Source: Thiothrix caldifontis
GTDB taxonomy: Bacteria; Pseudomonadota; Gammaproteobacteria; Thiotrichales; Thiotrichaceae
Reading direction: 5' to 3'
DNA length: 64,000 bases
Assembly: GCF_900107695.1 (NCBI RefSeq)
Contig: NZ_FNQP01000008.1
Span: forward strand, 62,001-126,000
In this document: positions 37,161-47,105 of the stretch, in pieces
How the letters are laid out: each line of letters begins with the position of its first letter
Numbering within the stretch: the stretch's first letter is position 1
Translations under genes and position numbers: made by a program
The notes under the pieces: model-generated
Told to the model about the DNA's origin: nothing
The model's input: only the letters and a program-made list of their open reading frames with translations
Database searches by the model: none

Positions 37161-38860
37161 TGTCCCACTGCATCCGCCAATGCCATTTCCACCTCGCATT
37201 CAACGGCACAGAAGCCGCAGGCTTGGCATTGCAACGCACGTTACCCGACTTATGCACACACCGGCTAATGCCTGCGCTTGAACCGGTATTGGAACGCCAT
37301 GCACCCGCCGCTGGCGTGCTGAGTATTGATTGGCTGGATATTGATGCAGGGGTTCTATCCTTAGAACGCCTAGCGCAAGATCTCCCTGACCTGCTGGCAC
37401 ACGCACTGGAAAAACAATTGCGGGAATACTTATCCGCTGGCAAGCACTCGCAGCAAACGGCCTCGGTCACTGGCAGCCCTATTCGCTTTCAAACACCTCA
37501 ACAAAGCCTCCACGAAGCCTTTATGCATTTCCTGCAAACCGGGCGCTTGCCTTGGTCATTCCAGCTCCCCACTGGGAAAAATCTGGAACAAACCCTACTA
37601 GAAGCTTGGCAACAGTCAGAACCAGCCACCACCGATCATAACGACGATGCATTTCCCCAAACCATGCTGTTACAGACGCTCACCTCCCCAACAGCACGGC
37701 AACGCCTGACCCGCCAGTTTTCCCCGTTATTCCTGCAAACGCTCGTCACCCGGCTATCTCCTGACAGTCGCCCAGTCGTGGATCAGGTGTTACAGGCATT
37801 ACCGGCGGCGATCACTTCAACCACCGAAGCAAGCGCTGTTACCCGGCTGGTATGGGAAGTCGTATTTGCACAGCTTGCCCATACCCCGCTGGATAGCGTT
37901 TTGACAGCCCCCGCACTAGCAAGCCAGTTCTTTCAGGAATACCCACAGTATTTTCCTCACCTCACTCAAGACAGCCTGCTGGCAAACACAGGGGAACAAC
38001 AGCGGTCAGCTACCACTCAGCAAAATACCCACGAACCAGTTAGCCAGGTGAAACAAAAACTAAATGATATGAAACATGGGGCTACCACTCAGCAAAATAC
38101 CCACGAACCAATTAGCCATGTATACCCACGGCAAATGAAAACTCGGTTTCTCACATCATCAGAAGAAACCGAACATTCAGATGCAATCGGTATACATAAA
38201 ACCGTACTCGCCCAGACAACACCGAATGTATCAGAACCACACGGGCTAGAAATCACACAGCACAATACGTTCACGCCAAGCCTTAGGCCGCATTCACCTT
38301 CTGTCACCCCATTACCACCAACCCACAGCCCCGCCAGACTTTCCGCCGCTTCCCAAGCAGAAACGGATGGTTTCTATATTGGAAATGCCGGTTTGGTATT
38401 GTTGCATCCCTTCCTGCCACACTGTTTCAAGACCTTGGGTATCGCTGTCGACGAGCAATTGGTTGAGGCTAACCGCGCCATTTGCCTGTTGCACTTTATG
38501 GCAACCGGGCAAACCACTGCACCGGAATACGCATTAGCCTTACCCAAAATTCTCTGTAACCTGCCGCTGGACATGCCAGTAGAAGCCGATAGCGGTTTAA
38601 CACCCCGCGAATGTGAAGAAGCATCCGCACTGCTTACAGCGGTCATCCACCATTGGGAAGCCCTGAAAAACACCTCGGTTGACGGTTTGCGCGGAACATT
38701 TCTCCTCCGCAACGGGAAAATCTCCCGGCGTAATGATGGCGACTGGTTATTGCAGGTGGAAACCCAAACCTTTGACATCCTGCTAGACCAACTGCCTTGG
38801 GGCATCGGCATGGTCAAACTACCGTGGATGCCACACCTGTTGTGGACTGAGTGGCGCTGA
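37160..38860 (+). CDS. Contractile injection system tape-measure protein (Pvc14-type)
   Basis: 566 aa. The N-terminus IRQCHFHLAFNGTEAAGLALQRTLPDLCTHRLMPALEPVLERH and the C-terminal ...GLVLLHPFLPHCFKTLGI and MPVEADSGLTPRECEEASALLTAVIHHWEALKN match the CIS_TMP family, which sets tube length. The centre (about residues 270-400) is low-complexity and includes a near-perfect 38-bp direct repeat encoding ATTQQNTHEP twice. Since tape length is coded by the central region, such repeats offer a way to change particle length. The stop overlaps the next ATG (CTGATGA). Confidence 0.88.
   Translation: MSHCIRQCHFHLAFNGTEAAGLALQRTLPDLCTHRLMPALEPVLERHAPAAGVLSIDWLDIDAGVLSLERLAQDLPDLLAHALEKQLREYLSAGKHSQQTASVTGSPIRFQTPQQSLHEAFMHFLQTGRLPWSFQLPTGKNLEQTLLEAWQQSEPATTDHNDDAFPQTMLLQTLTSPTARQRLTRQFSPLFLQTLVTRLSPDSRPVVDQVLQALPAAITSTTEASAVTRLVWEVVFAQLAHTPLDSVLTAPALASQFFQEYPQYFPHLTQDSLLANTGEQQRSATTQQNTHEPVSQVKQKLNDMKHGATTQQNTHEPISHVYPRQMKTRFLTSSEETEHSDAIGIHKTVLAQTTPNVSEPHGLEITQHNTFTPSLRPHSPSVTPLPPTHSPARLSAASQAETDGFYIGNAGLVLLHPFLPHCFKTLGIAVDEQLVEANRAICLLHFMATGQTTAPEYALALPKILCNLPLDMPVEADSGLTPRECEEASALLTAVIHHWEALKNTSVDGLRGTFLLRNGKISRRNDGDWLLQVETQTFDILLDQLPWGIGMVKLPWMPHLLWTEWR
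38009..38118 (+). repeat. Two-copy 38-bp direct repeat in the tape-measure gene
   Basis: Copies at 38009-38046 and 38081-38118 begin GCTACCACTCAGCAAAATAC and differ at one position. Their starts are 72 bp apart, so loss or gain by slippage would be in frame (24 residues). Confidence 0.85.
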
Positions 38861-41800
38861 TGAAAACATCTGCTACCAAAACCTCCAAAACCACCTCCCG
38901 GACGGCGACCCAAACCGCCAGCCAGCCCTTCTTTGCCAAAGCAGGGCAAGGCAGTTTCTTTGCCCCGGCAGGCGTGCAGATGAAAATGACGGTAAACAAG
39001 CCGGGCGACAAGTTCGAGCAAGAAGCCGACAAGATGGCGGACAAAGTGATGCGGATGGCAAGCCCACCCACTGCCGTCAAAGAGGACAAGCTTCAGAAAG
39101 CCGAACCCGAACAAAAAATCCAGAAAGCCGAGCCGGTAGAAAAACTTCAGAAAGCCGAACCTGAGCAAAAAATCCAGAAAAAAGACGACGAGTTAAAACG
39201 CAAAGGCGGTGATAGCACTTCCGCACCCAGTTCCCAAATCCAGTCAACTATCCGCAATAAGACCACGGGCGGACAACCGTTGGGTTCTGAAGTACGCAGT
39301 TACATGGAACCGCGTTTCGGTGCTGACTTCAGCAATATCCGTGTCCACACCGACCCCGAAGCTGCCAGCCTCAACAACCAGTTGAGCGCACGCGCATTCA
39401 CTTACCAAAACCATGTCTTTTTCTCCCGCGACCAGTATCAACCCGGTACAGGTGAAGGCAAACACCTGCTGGCGCATGAACTGACCCACACCATCCAGCA
39501 AGGTCACGCTATCCAGCGCAGCCAACAGGTCACGACCACGGCGACACCACCGCCCATCCAGCGCCTCGGCGTACAGGATGCGCTCGACTACTTTGCAGAC
39601 AAAGCGTACCACATTCCGGGTTTCCGTCTGCTGACCATCCTCATGGGGTTCAACCCCATCAACCGGCAAGCGGTCGACCGCAGTGCTGCCAATATCCTGC
39701 GAGCCATGATTGAGCTGATTCCGGGTGGACACTTCATCACCCAAGCGCTCGACAATCACGGCGTATTCAACAAAGCAGGCGCGTGGGTAGAACAAAAACT
39801 GGCTCAACTCGCGGATATTGGCAGCGATATTGGGTCAGCCCTGAGCCGCTTCCTCGACTCCTTAGGCTGGAGCGACGTTTTAGACCTCGGCGGGGTTTGG
39901 GATCGCGCCAAACGCATCTTCACCGAACCCATCAAACGGATACTTTCCTTTGCCAAAAGCGTTGTCGTTGACATCCTGCAACTGGTCAAGGATGCCATCC
40001 TGCGCCCCTTGGCAGCCTTAGCCCAAGGCACACGCGGCTATGACCTGCTCAAGGCGCTTCTAGGCGAAGACCCGATTACCGGTGAAAAGGTTCCACGTAA
40101 TGCCGACACCCTGATTGGCGGTTTCATGAAGCTGATCGGGCAGGAAGAGGTGTGGGAAAATCTCAAGAAAGGCAATGCGGTAGCACGCGCTTGGGCATGG
40201 TTCGACGGAGCTTTAAAAGGGTTGCTTGGGTTTGCCCGCGCTATTCCACGCACCATTATCAACACTTTCCGTTCCCTAACCTTCCAAGACATCATCACAG
40301 TAGCGGGTGCATTCAGCAAGATCGTGGGGGCATTTGCCAATATTGCAGGCAGTTTCTTCAGTTGGGCATTCAATCAGGTCATCAGCTTGCTGGAAATCCT
40401 GTTCTCGGTGGTAGCACCGGGGGTAATGCCTTACCTCAAAAAAGCCAAAGCGGCTTTTACTACCATCCTGAAAAACCCTGTCGGCTTTGTCCGCAACCTC
40501 GTGCGTGCAGGCAAGCAAGGCTTCCAGCTCTTTGCTGGCAATATCCTTGAGCACCTGAAAACGGCTCTGATCAACTGGATCGTCGGGCCACTCGCAGAAG
40601 CAGGCGTTTACATCCCTAAATCCTTCAGCCTGATGGAAATCATCAAGCTGGTACTCTCCGTATTAGGGCTGACTTGGCAGGCGATCCGCGCCAAGCTGGT
40701 AAAAATCATCCCCGAACCCGTATTGGCAGGGCTGGAAAAAACCGCCAGCATTCTGGTCACATTGGTTAAAGACGGCCCGGTAGCGGCATGGGAACAAATC
40801 AAAACCGAACTGAGCGAACTCAAGGATCAACTGGTTGCCCAAATTACCCAGATGATTTCCACCGAAGTGGTGAAAGCCGCCGTCACCAAACTCGCCAGCA
40901 TGTTGAATCCGGCAGGTGCGGTGGTGCAAGCCATCCTCGCGGTTTACAACACCATCAGTTTCTTCATCCAGAAAGCCCAGCAAATCGGCGCGGTGGTCGC
41001 CTCCTTCGTTGACTCCATCGCCGCCATTGCAGCCGGTCAGGTAGCACCTGCTGCCAAACGGGTTGAGCAAACCATGGCACGCACCCTGACGGTAGTGCTT
41101 GCCTTCCTTGCCAAGTTCGCCGGATTGGGTGGTATCCCCGACAAAGTGGTCGGCATCGTCAAGAAGATTCGCCAGCCGATTGACAAGGGGATGGATAAGA
41201 TTGTTGGGTGGCTGGGGAATATGCTGAAAAGTATGAAAACAGCAGCGAGTAACACGATTAAAAGCCTGCTGAATTGGTGGAACGCCAAGAAACAGTTCAG
41301 AGATCAAGATGGAGAAGAACATACTGTTTACTTTGCAGGAAACAATGAAAATTCCCAGTTAATGGTAGCATCAACCCCGAAATTAGCACACCAATTATTG
41401 AATGAAATCGCAAGTTCTAATAGTGGGAAAAAAGTTATCCCCATCATCAAGAAAAAAATTAAAAAAATTGAAAAATTAAAATTAGAAATCACTTCATTCT
41501 CCGACGAGAAAGATAATAAAATTAGAATAAAGGAAATTGAAACTCTTGTTAACGAAATTGGAGACCTTTTCGCAACCATATCAATCAAAGGAAAAAGCAA
41601 TACAATGCAAAAAGTTCAACTAACTTTTGAAAGAGTATATGTAGGAATGGATGAGGAATACAACAGACAAATTAAAGAACAACAAAGCACAATAAGAGAC
41701 ATGACCATTGCAAAATGGTTGAGTAATCGCTTTATCTTTGAGAACAAAGGAAGAATTCAAGACTCAACACTTAGAAAACAAATAAATATACGCAATCTTG

Positions 41801-42069
41801 CACGTAATCAATACATAAAAAATCAAATGGATAAAGGTCTTACCAAAAAAGAAGCCCAAAAATTATGGGAATATCAGGCTGCTGCCACTCACAGTTTGGA
41901 TCAGGTTGCAGGCGGTGATCATTATGTATTTTCCAATGTGGGCGTATCCAGTGTGAACAGTCATCTTGGAACGCAATGGAAATCAAAAATTCAGGAGATT
42001 ACTAAAGCGGTTAGCAATGTCAATCCATCGGTTTACGGAACTGTGAAAATGAATGTCGATCTGAAATAA
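38860..42069 (+). CDS. eCIS core (DUF4157) protein with C-terminal Ntox15/Tde-like DNase toxin domain
   Basis: 1069 aa from the ATG overlapping the tape-measure stop. Residues 1-75 are hydrophilic, then Q-K-A-E-P repeats follow. The DUF4157 domain (about residues 140-215) ends in a zinc-protease-like HELTH motif at residues 206-210. Residues about 240-800 are a long run of amphipathic and hydrophobic helices suited to translocation or packaging. After WWNAKKQF at about residue 810 the DNA becomes AT-rich. The last 70 residues contain HSLDQVAGGDHYVFSNVGVSS (His1011, Asp1014), matching the HxxD motif of Ntox15 DNases such as Agrobacterium Tde1. It is followed 13 bp later by a Tdi-like immunity gene. 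The DNase call is from motif recall. Confidence 0.82.
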   Translation: MKTSATKTSKTTSRTATQTASQPFFAKAGQGSFFAPAGVQMKMTVNKPGDKFEQEADKMADKVMRMASPPTAVKEDKLQKAEPEQKIQKAEPVEKLQKAEPEQKIQKKDDELKRKGGDSTSAPSSQIQSTIRNKTTGGQPLGSEVRSYMEPRFGADFSNIRVHTDPEAASLNNQLSARAFTYQNHVFFSRDQYQPGTGEGKHLLAHELTHTIQQGHAIQRSQQVTTTATPPPIQRLGVQDALDYFADKAYHIPGFRLLTILMGFNPINRQAVDRSAANILRAMIELIPGGHFITQALDNHGVFNKAGAWVEQKLAQLADIGSDIGSALSRFLDSLGWSDVLDLGGVWDRAKRIFTEPIKRILSFAKSVVVDILQLVKDAILRPLAALAQGTRGYDLLKALLGEDPITGEKVPRNADTLIGGFMKLIGQEEVWENLKKGNAVARAWAWFDGALKGLLGFARAIPRTIINTFRSLTFQDIITVAGAFSKIVGAFANIAGSFFSWAFNQVISLLEILFSVVAPGVMPYLKKAKAAFTTILKNPVGFVRNLVRAGKQGFQLFAGNILEHLKTALINWIVGPLAEAGVYIPKSFSLMEIIKLVLSVLGLTWQAIRAKLVKIIPEPVLAGLEKTASILVTLVKDGPVAAWEQIKTELSELKDQLVAQITQMISTEVVKAAVTKLASMLNPAGAVVQAILAVYNTISFFIQKAQQIGAVVASFVDSIAAIAAGQVAPAAKRVEQTMARTLTVVLAFLAKFAGLGGIPDKVVGIVKKIRQPIDKGMDKIVGWLGNMLKSMKTAASNTIKSLLNWWNAKKQFRDQDGEEHTVYFAGNNENSQLMVASTPKLAHQLLNEIASSNSGKKVIPIIKKKIKKIEKLKLEITSFSDEKDNKIRIKEIETLVNEIGDLFATISIKGKSNTMQKVQLTFERVYVGMDEEYNRQIKEQQSTIRDMTIAKWLSNRFIFENKGRIQDSTLRKQINIRNLARNQYIKNQMDKGLTKKEAQKLWEYQAAATHSLDQVAGGDHYVFSNVGVSSVNSHLGTQWKSKIQEITKAVSNVNPSVYGTVKMNVDLK

Positions 42070-42082
42070 AGAGAGCAAATCA

Positions 42083-42667
42083 ATGCCCAACAATTTAACA
42101 GCATTTAATGAGCACAACCCAAAAGATGGGATTTATGCAACCATCCCCAAAGCCACAGTTAATAAATATCAAAACAAACTCCCCAAAGCTTTAATTGATA
42201 TTTGGGAAAAAGAAGGTCTATCCTCATATAAAGATGGTTTTTTCTGGTTAGTAAACCCTGATGAATATAAAGAAATCATCTATCAATTTATTCCTAACGA
42301 AGATACCTTACATGTATTAATACGCACAGCATTTGGTGGTCTCATTTACCTTAATGAACAAGCTAAAAAGCAAAAAAACAACTCCCAAGAGAAATACAAC
42401 TACCTATGTCCAATTTATTTGCAAGTTACCCCTCTAACCAGTGACTTTACTGCGCTTATGAATGGATGGCTTACCACTGAAGATATATATATTCCACTTA
42501 TGCTTTATGAGGTTTTCCGCACCGCAAAAAAGAGACTGCCAAGCCTTCAATCTGATCAATGCTTTGGGTTTACACCTGCTATTGCATTGGGAGGAGATAT
42601 AACTCCCAATAATATCAGTGTATTCAACATCAAAGAACACCTTGGCTTTTTATCGCAACTAAAGTAA
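42083..42667 (+). CDS. Tdi-like immunity protein (GAD-like and DUF1851 domains)
   Basis: 194 aa cytoplasmic protein. The N-terminal GAD-like region reads FNEHNPKDGIYATIPKATVNKYQNKLPKALIDIWEKEGLSSYKDGFFWLVNPDEY. The C-terminal DUF1851 region reads CFGFTPAIALGGDITPNNISVFNIKEHLGFLSQL. This architecture is that of Tdi1, the immunity protein of the type VI DNase Tde1. It shares the low GC of the toxin tail upstream, from which it is separated by 13 bp, so the two probably moved together. It should neutralise the DNase in the producer. Confidence 0.85.
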   Translation: MPNNLTAFNEHNPKDGIYATIPKATVNKYQNKLPKALIDIWEKEGLSSYKDGFFWLVNPDEYKEIIYQFIPNEDTLHVLIRTAFGGLIYLNEQAKKQKNNSQEKYNYLCPIYLQVTPLTSDFTALMNGWLTTEDIYIPLMLYEVFRTAKKRLPSLQSDQCFGFTPAIALGGDITPNNISVFNIKEHLGFLSQLK

Positions 42668-42699
42668 TAAAAGAGTTTCTTAAATTAGGGATAATCCCC

Positions 42700-45129
42700 A
42701 TGGCTACACAAACCGTAGAATTCCAATTCCTCACCGGCCTGAAACGCCCGATTTTCCGCAACGCCAGACTGCGCGGCAGTTGGGATCACCATGGCCGCTA
42801 TGCAGATGACTGGACAGAAACGCCGATGCAGGCAGAAACTGGCGAAGACGGCTGCCCCAGCTTTCGCGCCACCATCCCGCTCGACCTGGCTGATGCGGAC
42901 AAAACTTTCCGGTGGGGCGTAGTCCTCGACGGGCCACAAGGCAGCAATTTCTGGGGCATCCCGACCGAAGTGCCGGATCACGCTTCCGCTGAACGCTACC
43001 GCCAGCTCCGGCTGCACGGCACAGGAACACCCCAGACAGAACGCTACTATTTCACCTACGCCCGCCGCCTCGGAGCCAACAAACACTTTGCCACAGCAAG
43101 CACCACACCCAGCCTGCGCTTCGCTGTTTGGGCACCCAACGCCCGCAGCGTAGAAGCGGTTTTCGGCGACCCGGCTCACGGCTACATTGCCGACGACGGC
43201 AGCGGCATTGACCCAACCCAGCCCGTGGTCGCCCTGTCCCGCCTGCCCGACGGGATATGGGAAGGCGTGTTGGATATGGATTTTGAAGCCGCCAAAAGCC
43301 GACCCTATATGTACCGCATTGTCAACGCCCAAGGGCAAACCGTCTACCGGACGGACATCTTCTCCCGCAGCCAAATCGGCAAGGGCGACATCAACCCCGC
43401 GCGGGGTTCTTGGCTGGGAACACCGGACACCCTCGACGGCACTATCAGTTGCAGCGTGGTGATCGACCCCGATGTCGTGCGCCACGACTTTCACTCCACA
43501 CCGGTGGGCGCAACGCCGGATCTCATCCCGGCGAAAGCATTCTGGGCTGGGGAATTCACGTCCGGTTTGCCGGTTCCCAACAACCTCAAGGAACTCGTCA
43601 TTTACGAATTGCACATCGGCTCACTGGGATTCGGCAGCAATGACTCTGGGAATCTGGGCGATGCCTTAGCCTTCCTGGATCATTTGGTGGATCTCGGCGT
43701 AAACGCCGTCGAACTGCTGCCCATGGCGGAATTCAATGGCGACGCCTCTTGGGGCTATGGCAACAGCCACCATTTCACGATCGAATCCAGCGCTGGGGGG
43801 CGCGACAAATACCGTCATTTCGTGCGGGCATGTCACCAGCGTGGCATCGCGGTGCTTCAGGATGTGGTCTACAACCACTATGCGCCTGATGCGGAACGCG
43901 CCGAATGGCAATACGACTCGACAGCCCCCGAACAGAATATCTATTACTGGTATGAAGGGGACTCCTCCCACTACCACCTTCCTGATGGTCGCCCCTTTCC
44001 AGACGGCGGCTATCTCGACAACGGCTCTACCGGCTACACCCCGCGCTTTAGGGAAGAGGTTGTGCGCCAGCAATTCATCAGCGCTGCCGCCTTCCTGATC
44101 GAAGAAATGCATGTGGATGGGCTGCGTGTAGACCTCACCCAGGCCATTCACCGCGATAACGCGCTTCATGCCAATGGGCATTCAGTCGGCACAGCCAATG
44201 CCTTCGGGCAAAAATTATTGCGGGAATGGAGTCGCACCCTGCGCATGATCCGCCCCAACGTCATGCTGGTTGCAGAAGACCACACCGGCTGGGACGCCGT
44301 GACCAAGCCTCCCGCCCAAGGTGGCTTGGGCTTCGATGCCACTTGGGAACTGGCGTTCTACCACCATCTGGTCGGCGATTCCGAGATGGGGGGAGAGCGG
44401 GCATGTTTACTGAAGCGGGCAGGCTTCGGCAGCAATGAGCCATTGCCAATGGATCAGTTCGCTGGTGCGCTTTATGCCAGCCAGCACAAACAGGTAGTGT
44501 TTCACGAATCCCACGATGAGGCTGGCAACGCCGCAGGTACAGCGCGGACAATGGTGGTGGCCGTCAATGGCGCTCCCCTCGTGGGTATCACCCGCACAGC
44601 GGCGGAAGCGCGTTCCCGGCTGTGCTTTGGCCTCTCCCTACTGTCGGCGGGCACGCCCATGTTTTTCATGGGTGAAGAAATCGGTGCCACGAAGCCTTAT
44701 ACCTTTAACAACTTCCGGCAACACCGCGAAGACATCCTAGGCGAACGGCACGGCAACGGTCAGGCGCTGTTCCACTTTTATCAGGATCTGCTTACCCTCA
44801 ACCACCGCTTGGAAGCAGTGCGCAGCCTGAACATCGACATCCTGCACCTGTCAAACCCCAACCGGGTCATCGCCTTCAAGCGCTGGAATGGCGACGATCA
44901 GGTCATTATCGCCGCCAGTTTCAACAACACCCCGTTTGCAGACGGTTATGTGGTCACAAAGGATTTGCTGGCCATCCCCAACGCCGGGTGGAAAGAAGTG
45001 TTCAATAGCGACGCCGCCCCCTACGGTGGTCAGAACACGGGGAATCAGGGGGCAATCATCCCTTCTTCCCAAGGCCACATCAATGTGACACTACCCGCCA
45101 ATGGTTTTGTGGTGCTGGTGAAGCAATAA
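42700..45129 (+). CDS. GH13 alpha-glucan branching-enzyme/trehalohydrolase-like protein
   Basis: 809 aa, with GC back to the local norm. An N-terminal starch-binding-like module (FQFLTGLKRPIFRNARLRGSWD) is followed by a CBM48-type domain (SLRFAVWAPNARSVEAVFGDP, about residue 140). The GH13 barrel follows (LVIYELHIGSLGF, VDLGVNAVELLPMAEFNGDASWGY). The catalytic triad is intact: Asp478 in DGLRVD, Glu526 in LVAEDH and Asp606 in ESHDEAG. It probably remodels alpha-1,4-glucans. No signal peptide is seen. It lies between the toxin-immunity pair and the Pvc15 ATPase, so it may be a cargo, a glycan-processing accessory or a passenger gene. Exact specificity (branching or trehalohydrolase) is uncertain. 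Confidence 0.85.
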   Translation: MATQTVEFQFLTGLKRPIFRNARLRGSWDHHGRYADDWTETPMQAETGEDGCPSFRATIPLDLADADKTFRWGVVLDGPQGSNFWGIPTEVPDHASAERYRQLRLHGTGTPQTERYYFTYARRLGANKHFATASTTPSLRFAVWAPNARSVEAVFGDPAHGYIADDGSGIDPTQPVVALSRLPDGIWEGVLDMDFEAAKSRPYMYRIVNAQGQTVYRTDIFSRSQIGKGDINPARGSWLGTPDTLDGTISCSVVIDPDVVRHDFHSTPVGATPDLIPAKAFWAGEFTSGLPVPNNLKELVIYELHIGSLGFGSNDSGNLGDALAFLDHLVDLGVNAVELLPMAEFNGDASWGYGNSHHFTIESSAGGRDKYRHFVRACHQRGIAVLQDVVYNHYAPDAERAEWQYDSTAPEQNIYYWYEGDSSHYHLPDGRPFPDGGYLDNGSTGYTPRFREEVVRQQFISAAAFLIEEMHVDGLRVDLTQAIHRDNALHANGHSVGTANAFGQKLLREWSRTLRMIRPNVMLVAEDHTGWDAVTKPPAQGGLGFDATWELAFYHHLVGDSEMGGERACLLKRAGFGSNEPLPMDQFAGALYASQHKQVVFHESHDEAGNAAGTARTMVVAVNGAPLVGITRTAAEARSRLCFGLSLLSAGTPMFFMGEEIGATKPYTFNNFRQHREDILGERHGNGQALFHFYQDLLTLNHRLEAVRSLNIDILHLSNPNRVIAFKRWNGDDQVIIAASFNNTPFADGYVVTKDLLAIPNAGWKEVFNSDAAPYGGQNTGNQGAIIPSSQGHINVTLPANGFVVLVKQ

Positions 45130-45162
45130 AACATTCGATTACCTACCTAATACTCCAAACTG

Positions 45163-46488
<1,326 letters not shown>

Positions 46489-46583
46489 GCAACGCCCCGC
46501 CTTACATCGGAAAAATTGGTCTGCGCCTACCAAGCAGTGATAACGTTCCCCCATTCTTCATAATAAAAACAAGGGCTATCACC

Positions 46584-47102
46584 ATGAGTACAACAGAAGC
46601 AGACCTCGAACTCACCCCCCCGGTACAAGACAAAAACCTCGATATGGTGCGCAACATCCTGTTTGGCGAACAAGCGCGTGAAAACGAAAAGCGCCTCGCC
46701 AATCTGGAACGTTTCGTCAAAGTCTGGACAAACTCCGTGCGCGACGAAATGCGCAAAAACATGGACAGCCTCAACCACGAAATCCACATGCTGCAAGACC
46801 TGCTGGATCAGGAAGCCAAAGCCCGCATGGCAGACACCGCCACCGCCCGCAAACATTTTGAACACAGCAGCAAAGGCATAGAAAGCCTGCAACGTCAATT
46901 GCAAAGCAGCGAAACCACCCTCAACGAACGCATTACCGAAGAATCCAAGCTACTCAGCCAAATCATGGAAGAGCAACGTAACGATTTGCTCACGCAACTC
47001 AAACAGGCCACTGAACAATTACGCCAAGACAAAGCCGATCGCAAAATGCTCGCCTCCTTGCTAGAAAGCGTCAGCCATCAATTGGCAGGTGACAAGGCAT
47101 AA
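46584..47102 (+). CDS. Coiled-coil protein, unrecognised (GTPase operon gene 1)
   Basis: 172 aa, almost entirely heptad-rich coiled coil from about residue 35 to 165, with no signal peptide or membrane segment. The N-terminus contains LDMVRNILFGEQ, a motif echoed at the start of the next gene's product (QLRHLLFGKD). It may pair with that membrane protein. First gene of a tight four-gene unit (gaps of 3 bp, 18 bp, then an 8-bp overlap). Confidence 0.8.
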   Translation: MSTTEADLELTPPVQDKNLDMVRNILFGEQARENEKRLANLERFVKVWTNSVRDEMRKNMDSLNHEIHMLQDLLDQEAKARMADTATARKHFEHSSKGIESLQRQLQSSETTLNERITEESKLLSQIMEEQRNDLLTQLKQATEQLRQDKADRKMLASLLESVSHQLAGDKA

Positions 47103-47105
47103 GCC

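Noticed and set aside
42685-43614. 309-codon open frame on the minus strand
   Set aside because: It is antisense to the GH13 gene and matches no family; the plus-strand frame has the full catalytic set.
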